Source: Hydrogenophaga sp.
GTDB taxonomy: Bacteria; Pseudomonadota; Gammaproteobacteria; Burkholderiales; Burkholderiaceae_C
Direction of reading: 5' to 3'
DNA: 64,000 nucleotides
Assembly: GCF_026125785.1 (NCBI RefSeq)
Contig: NZ_JAHCKL010000001.1
Coordinates: 252,949 to 316,948 of the forward strand
This document shows positions 58,626-64,000 of the stretch, in pieces (the first letter of the stretch is position 1; each line of letters opens with the position of its first letter). Both the position numbers and the translations under genes were made by a program. The notes beneath the pieces were generated by a model, which saw nothing but the letters and a program-made list of their open reading frames with translations, was not told the DNA's origin and made no database searches.

Positions 58626-59645
58626 TCAGTTCGCCGGCGCTTGCCTCTTCAGGATGCGCTCGTAGGTCTTGAGCGTGGACTCGAAGTTGGTCAGGGTCTG
58701 GCGCGCCAGCATCTCGTGGTCGCCCTGGTACTGGGGCAGGAAGAAGTAGCGGCCAGCCGGCTGGTCACCCATCCGCTGCAGGAACACCTTGAGGTCGTCC
58801 ACCTGGCGCTGGATCATGGCCGACTGCGCGACGGGGTCCGGCGTGGCGCGCACGGTCTTGCGGCCCATCTGCTGGACGTCCCACCAGGCAAAGGGCAGGT
58901 CCGGGTCGAGCTCGCGGGCCCGCGTGTTCAAGCGTGCGCTGTCTTCGTCGGTGGCCGCATTGCGCGCGGCCACCACCAGCAAGGTGGCGTCCTTCCGCTG
59001 CTCGGCAATCTGCGCCATCTGCGTGATGAGTTCGTTGCGCCCCTTGAGTTCGCGGCCCGTGCTGAAGAACAGCTCGGCCGCATCGAGCTTGCGCGGGCCA
59101 AAGCGCCCGTACATCTCCACCAGCGAGGCATGGGCCTTGGACTGGTCGCGCTGGATGTTCGAGTAGATCCAGGCGTTCGCAAAATAGTCCTCCGCCGTCT
59201 TGGGGTTGGACCGTATGCGCTGCGACTGGGTCATGTCGGTGAGCTGGCGCACGTTGCCCGAGATTTCGGCCACGTCTTTCTGGATGAGGCCGAGCTTTTC
59301 GCCCACCGTCTCGGTCGCCGACTGCCCCTGGCCGATCAGCATGAACAGGCCGAAGGCCACGGCGGCGAAAAGACTGAAGCGCAGCGCATCGCAGGCACCG
59401 CATTCCACCACGCTCTCGACGGCCGAGGCGTTGGCCACATCCACGTCGGCCGCCTTGTTGAAGCAGACCCAGGCGGTGGCCAGCGCTGCGGCCAGGAAGA
59501 GCACGGCCAGGATCGGTGGCGAGATGAACGAGGCGAAGAAGCTCGTCATGTCGCCGATCAGGCCGGCCGCGCCGCCGATGATCACGAACATCGAAGCCTG
59601 TTTGGGCCAGAGAATCCGGCGCAGCACACTGGCACTCGGCAACAT
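58626..59645 (-). CDS. Hypothetical membrane protein with cytoplasmic/periplasmic helical domain
   Basis: This 339-aa protein is not recognised. Three hydrophobic segments near the N-terminus (about residues 20-45, 50-68 and 90-115, including FVIIGGAAGLIGDMTSFFASF and ALRFSLFAAVAFGLFMLIG) are followed by a soluble helical domain. That domain starts with a possible coiled coil (EKLGLIQKDVAEISGNVRQLTDMTQS) and resembles TPR-like repeats rich in Ala, Arg and Glu. ATG 59645 is preferred over an upstream ATG because GGGAGGTG lies 6 bp before it. It converges on modE with a 9-bp gap. The role is unknown. Confidence 0.72.
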   Translation of the reverse strand: MLPSASVLRRILWPKQASMFVIIGGAAGLIGDMTSFFASFISPPILAVLFLAAALATAWVCFNKAADVDVANASAVESVVECGACDALRFSLFAAVAFGLFMLIGQGQSATETVGEKLGLIQKDVAEISGNVRQLTDMTQSQRIRSNPKTAEDYFANAWIYSNIQRDQSKAHASLVEMYGRFGPRKLDAAELFFSTGRELKGRNELITQMAQIAEQRKDATLLVVAARNAATDEDSARLNTRARELDPDLPFAWWDVQQMGRKTVRATPDPVAQSAMIQRQVDDLKVFLQRMGDQPAGRYFFLPQYQGDHEMLARQTLTNFESTLKTYERILKRQAPAN

Positions 59646-59717
59646 CACACCTCCCGGTTCGATAAACACCCCCTAGGGGTACGAACGCCGAATGCTACCA
59701 ATGTAAAGGGTTGTTGC

Positions 59718-59742
59718 AAAAAAAAAACGCGGCCAAGCCGCG
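59718..59742 (-). terminator. Rho-independent terminator after the parvulin gene
   Basis: On the minus strand, CGCGGC-TTG-GCCGCG forms a 6-bp GC hairpin directly followed by ten T residues. It lies 24 bp beyond the ppiC-type stop and ends the yciB-bolA-parvulin unit before the membrane-protein gene. Confidence 0.92.
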
Positions 59743-59766
59743 CTTCACACCCTTGAAACAGGGGGA

Positions 59767-60546
59767 TTACTGGATCTTGGCCTTCTCGCGCAGACCTTCC
59801 TGGAAGTCGCGCAGCTTCTTCTGCTGCAACTGCTGGGTGAGCTGAGGCTTGAGATCGTCCAGGTTGGGGATCTGCGCGGCGCGCACGTCGTCCACGCGGA
59901 TGACGTGCCAGCCGAACTGGGTCTGCACCGGCTCCTGGGTGAGCTGGCCCTTCTCCAGCTTGACCATGGCCTCGGAGAATTCCGGTACGAAGCTGGCGGC
60001 CGCGGCCCAGTCCAGGTCGCCTCCGTTGGCGCCGGAGCCGGGGTCCTTGGACTGCTTCTTGGCAATGTCCTCGAACTTGGCACCGCCCTTGAGGGCCTTG
60101 ATGATGGCCTTGGCCTCGTCTTCCTTCTCGACCAGGATGTGGCGGGCACGGTACTCCTTGCCACTGTTGGCCGCGACGATCTGGTCGTACTCGGCCTTGA
60201 TCTCCGCGTCCGTCACCGGGTTCTTGGTCTGGAAATCGGTGAACAGGGCGCGGATCATGATGGTCTGGCGGGCCAGCTCCATCTGGTCCTTGAACGCCTT
60301 GCTGGTGCCCACGCCGCGCTTCTGCGCCTCCTGCATGAAGATCTCGCGCAGGATGACCTCGTCCTTGAGCTGTTCACGCACGGCCTCATCGACAGGGCGG
60401 CCGGTGGCGGCGATCTGGTCGGCCAGCACGTTGAGCCGGGCAATGGGCACGGCCTTGCCGTTGACGATGGCCACGTTCTGGGCCGACGCCACCGTCGCGG
60501 TCGTGATCAGCACAGCCGCGGTCAGGGCCGACAGGGTCAATTTCAT
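59767..60546 (-). CDS. Periplasmic peptidyl-prolyl isomerase, parvulin type
   Basis: This 259-aa foldase-like protein has signal peptide MKLTLSALTAAVLITTATVASA ending at about residue 22. An N-terminal helical chaperone part (PVDEAVREQLKDEVILREIFMQEAQKRG) follows. A parvulin domain occupies about residues 130-225: YRARHILVEKEDEAKAIIKALKGGAKFEDIAKKQSKD, GGDLDWAAAASFVPEFSEA and FGWHVIRVDDVR. It is shorter than SurA and resembles single-parvulin PpiC/PrsA-like proteins of Burkholderiales. It probably assists folding in the periplasm. The terminator downstream is strong. Confidence 0.92.
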   Translation of the reverse strand: MKLTLSALTAAVLITTATVASAQNVAIVNGKAVPIARLNVLADQIAATGRPVDEAVREQLKDEVILREIFMQEAQKRGVGTSKAFKDQMELARQTIMIRALFTDFQTKNPVTDAEIKAEYDQIVAANSGKEYRARHILVEKEDEAKAIIKALKGGAKFEDIAKKQSKDPGSGANGGDLDWAAAASFVPEFSEAMVKLEKGQLTQEPVQTQFGWHVIRVDDVRAAQIPNLDDLKPQLTQQLQQKKLRDFQEGLREKAKIQ

Positions 60547-60656
60547 GGTGTTCCTCGGAGTGAAAAGGGGATTGGAGCCGCGCTGCGGGACCGGGTTCGG
60601 CGAACTGGTATCAGAACGTTGCCCGCGCGGGCGCTGGATGGAGCATGTGGGGTCGG

Positions 60657-60923
60657 TCAGGCACGGATTTCGATGGCCAGGGCATGCAGGCCGGCGTCCG
60701 TGAAAGCGCGCAGGGCATCATACACAAGCCGGTGCTGCGCCACCCGGCTCTTGCCGGCAAAGGCGCTGGCCCCGATGCGCACCCGGAAATGGGTGCCGTG
60801 GCCCAGGCCGTTCGAGCCCGCGTGCCCCGCGTGCGCGGCGCTTTCGTCGATGACCTCCAGTTGCGTGGGCGACAAGACCTCGCGCAGCCGGGCCTCGATG
60901 GCGGCGGCGGTGACCGTCGTCAT
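60657..60923 (-). CDS. bolA: BolA family protein
   Basis: BolA proteins bind [2Fe-2S] clusters with monothiol glutaredoxins and affect envelope shape. The 88-aa product has the family's helix-turn fold motif: [20 protein letters not shown], the His-containing [28 protein letters not shown] (conserved His near 68) and the end ALAIEIRA. It overlaps yciB by 4 bp and lies 110 bp ahead of the parvulin gene. The order yciB-bolA-parvulin is common in Burkholderiales. Confidence 0.94.
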   Translation of the reverse strand: MTTVTAAAIEARLREVLSPTQLEVIDESAAHAGHAGSNGLGHGTHFRVRIGASAFAGKSRVAQHRLVYDALRAFTDAGLHALAIEIRA

Positions 60924-61462
60924 GGCTTCTGCGCCGGCTCATCCTTGATGTGCCGAGCGATGTAGAGACCCTGGCCGACGATGAAGAGCACCGGGAAGAT
61001 GTAGCCCCAGAGCTTGAAGTCGACCCAGAATTCAGTGGAGAAGTAGGCTGCGACGTAGGCGTTGATAGCGGCCATGAACAGAAAGTACGCGACCCAGGCC
61101 ACCGTCAGCCGCGCCCAGACCGGCTCGGGCAGCTTGAGCTGGCTGCCCAGCAGGATCTGCAGGAAGTTCTTTTTCCAGATCCAGAGCGCCGCCGCGAGCA
61201 CGATGGCCATGCTGGCGTAGAGCACGGTCGGCTTCCACTTGATGAAACGCTCGTCCTGCAGGAAGAGGGTGAGGGCGCCGAACACCAGCACCAGCACCAG
61301 CGTCACCTTGTGCAGGGTCTGCAGCTTGCGGTCGATGGCGTAGATCAGCCCGGTCTGCAGCACGGTGGCGGCCATGAGCACGCCGGTGGCGACGTAGATG
61401 TTCGCCATCTTGTAGGCCGCCACGAACAGCGCGATGGGGAAAAAGTCGATGAGGAAACGCAT
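60920..61462 (-). CDS. yciB: Inner-membrane-spanning protein YciB (septation protein A)
   Basis: YciB is an inner-membrane protein involved in septation and envelope synthesis. The 180 aa start [34 protein letters not shown], the family hallmark with D-F-x-P-x-x-x-F. Five helices run to the C-terminus, including the family motif [12 protein letters not shown] and the segment [30 protein letters not shown] 61462 is the family start; a GTG 17 codons upstream is not supported. It is coupled to bolA by an ATGA overlap and diverges from the TerB-like gene. Confidence 0.94.
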   Translation of the reverse strand: MRFLIDFFPIALFVAAYKMANIYVATGVLMAATVLQTGLIYAIDRKLQTLHKVTLVLVLVFGALTLFLQDERFIKWKPTVLYASMAIVLAAALWIWKKNFLQILLGSQLKLPEPVWARLTVAWVAYFLFMAAINAYVAAYFSTEFWVDFKLWGYIFPVLFIVGQGLYIARHIKDEPAQKP

Positions 61463-61564
61463 GGCCGGATTATCCGTGTTCGGCCGCGCGGAACTCGGAC
61501 GCGGCCCGGCCACTCTGCAATGGGCGTCTTGTCTTTCACCCGTCTACCCAAGGACCACCCGCCG

Positions 61565-62521
61565 ATGAATGCCCAGGAACACCAGTCCATTATCACCATC
61601 GCCCTGCTGGCGGCCTTTGCCGATGGCCACAAGGCCGACGCCGAGCGCGAATCGATCCGGCGCATCGCCGAATCGCTGGGGCAGGAGAGCGGTGGCGCCG
61701 GACTGGCCCGCCTGTACCAGGATGTGCTGCTCAAGCGCGTTTCCCTGGCGGACGCGGCGGCCGGGCTCGCCGATGCCGGGCAGCGCCAACTGGCCTACGA
61801 GATGGCGGTCTGCGTCTGCGACGCCGATGGCGCCCAGACGCCCGCCGAGACGGCTTTTCTCGCCGACCTCAAGGCCCGTCTGCAACTGGGCGCTGCCGAG
61901 ACGGCGTCTTTCGAGCGCGAGGCCGAGGCCGTGGTGCAGGCCGCGCAGGCGCCCCTGTCCACGAACGTGCCCGCCACGGCGGCGGCCTCGCCCTCCGCCG
62001 TGCGCGATGCCGAACTGGACCGATCCATCCTCAACCACGCGCTGCTCAACGGCGCGCTGGAGCTGTTGCCGCAGTCCTGGGCTTCCATGGCCATCATTCC
62101 GCTGCAGATCAAGATGGTCTATGCCATCGGCAAGGCCCATGGCGTGGAGCTGGACCAGGGCCATATCCGCGAGTTCATCGCCGCGGCCGGTGTGGGCCTG
62201 ACCTCGCAGTACCTGGAGCAGTTCGGCCGCAAGCTGCTGGGTGGCCTGCTGGGCAAAGCCGCCGGGCGCACGGTGGGGCGCCTGGGCGGTGCCGCCACGG
62301 GCATGGCGTTCTCCTTCGCCACCACCTACGCCCTGGGGCAGGTGGCCAAGCGCTACTACGCTGGAGGGCGCGTGATGAGCACCGAACTGCTGCGCCAGAC
62401 TTTCCAGGACCTGCTGGGGCCGGCCAGACAGATGCAGGCTCAGTACCTGCCGCAGATCCAGCAGAAAGCGGCCACGCTGGATGCAGGAGAGGTGATGCGG
62501 CTGGTGCGCGGCGGAGCCTGA
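61565..62521 (+). CDS. TerB-like domain protein with hydrophobic DUF697-like C-terminus
   Basis: This 318-aa protein is partly recognised. Residues about 5-115 form an all-helical TerB/DjlA-like domain: ITIALLAAFADGHKADAERESIRRIAESLG, ELAYEMAVCVCDADGAQTPAETAFLADLKARLQL (the usual acidic helices that bind metal in TerB). An Ala/Pro linker (about 125-150) leads to a second helical region (SWASMAIIPLQIKMVYAIGKAHGVELDQGHIREF) with Gly-rich hydrophobic stretches at 215-265. This resembles the DUF697/YcjF-type GTPase-associated domain. It could be peripheral or membrane-inserted; no function is known. It is divergent from yciB. Confidence 0.7.
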   Translation: MNAQEHQSIITIALLAAFADGHKADAERESIRRIAESLGQESGGAGLARLYQDVLLKRVSLADAAAGLADAGQRQLAYEMAVCVCDADGAQTPAETAFLADLKARLQLGAAETASFEREAEAVVQAAQAPLSTNVPATAAASPSAVRDAELDRSILNHALLNGALELLPQSWASMAIIPLQIKMVYAIGKAHGVELDQGHIREFIAAAGVGLTSQYLEQFGRKLLGGLLGKAAGRTVGRLGGAATGMAFSFATTYALGQVAKRYYAGGRVMSTELLRQTFQDLLGPARQMQAQYLPQIQQKAATLDAGEVMRLVRGGA

Positions 62522-62524
62522 ACC

Positions 62525-63556
62525 TCAGGTCGTGGCCAGCACCGCCGGCGCCGGCCGTGGGGCCATGGCCTCGGCGGTGATGCTCATGGAGCGCAGGCGC
62601 AGCGCAGGATCGAACACGTCGCTCACGATGATGAATTCGTCGGCCTCGGTGGCCTGCGCTATTTCCCCCAGGCCCTCGCGCACGGTCTGCGGCCCGCCGA
62701 TCACCGCGGCGGCCAGGAAGTCGGCGATGCCGGCGCGCTCCTGCGGGTGCAGGCCCCGCATGAAGCCTTCCACAGGCGGTGGCAGCAGGCCCCGGCGGCC
62801 GGTGAGGATGCCCAGTACGCGCTGGTAGGTGCTGCTGGCCAGGAATTCGGCCTCTTCGTCGGTCGGCGCGGCCACCAGCGGCACGCCCACGATGGCATAA
62901 GGCTTGTCCAGCGTCGCCGAGGGCCGGAAGCGGTTGCGGTAGATCTCCAGTGCCGGCAGCAGCAGGCGCGGCGCGAAATGCGAGGCGAAGGCGTAGGGCA
63001 GGCCCATTTCGCCGGCCAGTTGCGCGGAAAACAGGCTGGAGCCCAGCAGCCAGATCGGCACCTGGGTGCCTGCGCCTGGGTTGGCCACCAGACGCTGGCC
63101 GGGCTGGGCGGGGCCCAGCAGTTGCTGCAGCTCGGCCACGTCGCGTGGAAAGTCGGCTTCGGTTTCCACGCGGTCGCGGCGCAGTGCCCGCATGGTCATG
63201 GGGTCGGTGCCGGGTGCGCGGCCCAGGCCCAGGTCGATGCGACCGGGGTAGAGCTCGGCCAGTGTGCCAAAGGCCTCCGCGACCACCAGCGGCGCATGGT
63301 TGGGCAGCATGATGCCGCCCGATCCCACGCGGATGCGACGGGTGCCGCCCGCTATGTGGCCGACCAGGACCGCAGTGGCCGAACTGGCGATGCCGCTCAT
63401 GTTGTGGTGTTCGGCGAGCCAGTAGCGGGTGAAGCCCAGGGACTCGGCGTGCTGCGCGGTGCGCAGCGCGATGGCCAGCGCGTCGGCCACGGTGCCGCCT
63501 TCGCGCACGGCGACCAGGTCGAGCATGGACAGGCGGATGTCTTGCAGTTTCTTCAT
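62525..63556 (-). CDS. LLM class flavin-dependent oxidoreductase
   Basis: This 343-aa luciferase-like monooxygenase-fold protein probably uses FMN. It opens with [20 protein letters not shown] and carries the [26 protein letters not shown] segment with the EHH motif of the group (about residues 44-70). [45 protein letters not shown] is typical of the bacterial LuxA/MsnO-like subgroup. ATG 63556 follows from the conserved N-terminus. It probably oxidises a small molecule; the substrate is unknown. It ends 3 bp from the TerB-like stop (convergent) and starts 4 bp from the end of the cysteine synthase gene. Confidence 0.9.
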   Translation of the reverse strand: MKKLQDIRLSMLDLVAVREGGTVADALAIALRTAQHAESLGFTRYWLAEHHNMSGIASSATAVLVGHIAGGTRRIRVGSGGIMLPNHAPLVVAEAFGTLAELYPGRIDLGLGRAPGTDPMTMRALRRDRVETEADFPRDVAELQQLLGPAQPGQRLVANPGAGTQVPIWLLGSSLFSAQLAGEMGLPYAFASHFAPRLLLPALEIYRNRFRPSATLDKPYAIVGVPLVAAPTDEEAEFLASSTYQRVLGILTGRRGLLPPPVEGFMRGLHPQERAGIADFLAAAVIGGPQTVREGLGEIAQATEADEFIIVSDVFDPALRLRSMSITAEAMAPRPAPAVLATT

Positions 63557-63560
63557 GGCG

Positions 63561-64000
63561 TCAGGTGGGAAGGAAGCCGTCCACGGACAGGTAGCGCTCG
63601 CCGGTGTCGTAGTTGAAGCCCAGCACCACGGCGCCGGCCGGCAGTTCGGGCAGTTTCTGGGCGATGGCGGCCAGGGTGGCGCCGGAGGAGATGCCCACCA
63701 GCAGGCCTTCCTCTCGGGCGCTGCGGCGCGCCATCTCGCGCGCTGGCTCGGCATCGACCTGGATCACGCCGTCCAGCACAGAGCGGTCCAGGTTGTCCGG
63801 GATGAACCCGGCGCCTATGCCCTGGATGGGGTGCGGCGAGGGGCTGCCGCCGGAGATCACCGCAGAGGCGGCCGGCTCGACGGCGAACACCTTCAGGCGT
63901 GGCCAGCGCGCCTTGAGCACGCGCGCACAGCCGGTGATGTGTCCGCCCGTGCCGACGCCGGTGATGAGCACATCGATGCCCTCCGGAAAGTCGGCGGCGA
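63561..64000 (-). CDS. cysK: Cysteine synthase, 5' part outside the window
   Basis: This is an O-acetylserine (thiol)-lyase, a PLP enzyme forming cysteine from O-acetylserine and sulfide. Only the C-terminal ~145 residues are present: [20 protein letters not shown] (PLP-phosphate loop), [32 protein letters not shown] and [21 protein letters not shown], ending with [15 protein letters not shown]. The PLP-binding lysine and SGNTG loop lie beyond base 64000. CysK versus CysM is judged from the GIGAGF and DTGERYL patterns, which favour CysK. It probably precedes the oxidoreductase in one unit (4-bp gap). Confidence 0.92.
   Translation of the reverse strand, partial: AADFPEGIDVLITGVGTGGHITGCARVLKARWPRLKVFAVEPAASAVISGGSPSPHPIQGIGAGFIPDNLDRSVLDGVIQVDAEPAREMARRSAREEGLLVGISSGATLAAIAQKLPELPAGAVVLGFNYDTGERYLSVDGFLPT

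Overview
This is a high-GC chromosomal window from a betaproteobacterium, most likely Burkholderiales, family Comamonadaceae (Hydrogenophaga/Acidovorax-like). That placement is an inference from gene order (hemF-nadD-rsfS-rlmH-maf-rng, smc-zipA-ligA, dapC-dapD-pilU-dapE-prmB), from protein similarity recalled by eye, and from short GC-rich repeats of a kind common in that family. No phage, transposase, integrase, plasmid function or CRISPR array is visible. Coding density is very high, with many 1-4 bp start/stop overlaps.

Layout. 1-6.4 kb: purD (5' truncated), hemF, nadD, rsfS, rlmH, a block of three 84-bp tandem repeats, maf and rng, all on the plus strand. 6.5-11.2 kb: msbA (minus), then divergent tolB-pal-cpoB. 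11.3-13.5 kb: a YeeE/YedE sulfur transporter translationally coupled to tcdA, then two tRNA-Lys genes (anticodons CTT and TTT) and a terminator. 13.6-14.4 kb: a small lipoprotein facing a GlsB-type membrane protein. 14.5-21.9 kb (minus): dapC, dapD, a PilU-type ATPase, dapE, prmB and the ABC-F protein YheS. 22-30.6 kb (plus): smc, zipA, ligA, an unrecognised membrane protein and a peptide deformylase. 30.7-36.5 kb: a complete tripartite RND efflux system. 36.5-41.4 kb (minus): map, glnD and an ankyrin-repeat protein. 41.5-48.2 kb: purL carrying in-frame repeat insertions, then DUF2164, a PhyH-type dioxygenase, DUF808 and a small hypothetical.

48.3-51.9 kb holds three overlapping genes for unusually large prepilin-like proteins with no assembly machinery nearby. 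It is the least explained part of the window. The three proteins share an N-terminal prepilin helix and a common module (LPCP-like motif, GWLP-like motif, RY-VD, LD-C) and look like diverged paralogues. Their operon overlaps the 3' end of rlhA on the other strand. 53.9-55.4 kb: an alpha/beta hydrolase and a DUF1624 membrane protein. 55.4-58.6 kb: molybdate uptake modABC with modE and a palindromic candidate ModE operator. 58.6-61.5 kb (minus): a hypothetical membrane protein, a parvulin isomerase, bolA and yciB. 61.5-64 kb: a TerB-like protein, an LLM flavin oxidoreductase and the 3' part of a cysteine synthase.

Most genes are housekeeping: purines (purD, purL), haem, NAD, lysine/peptidoglycan (dapC, dapD, dapE), ribosome and tRNA maturation (rsfS, rlmH, rng, prmB, rlhA, tcdA), chromosome segregation and division (smc, zipA, ligA, tolB-pal-cpoB) and nitrogen sensing (glnD). 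Functions were assigned from motifs and remembered family sequences; no search was run.
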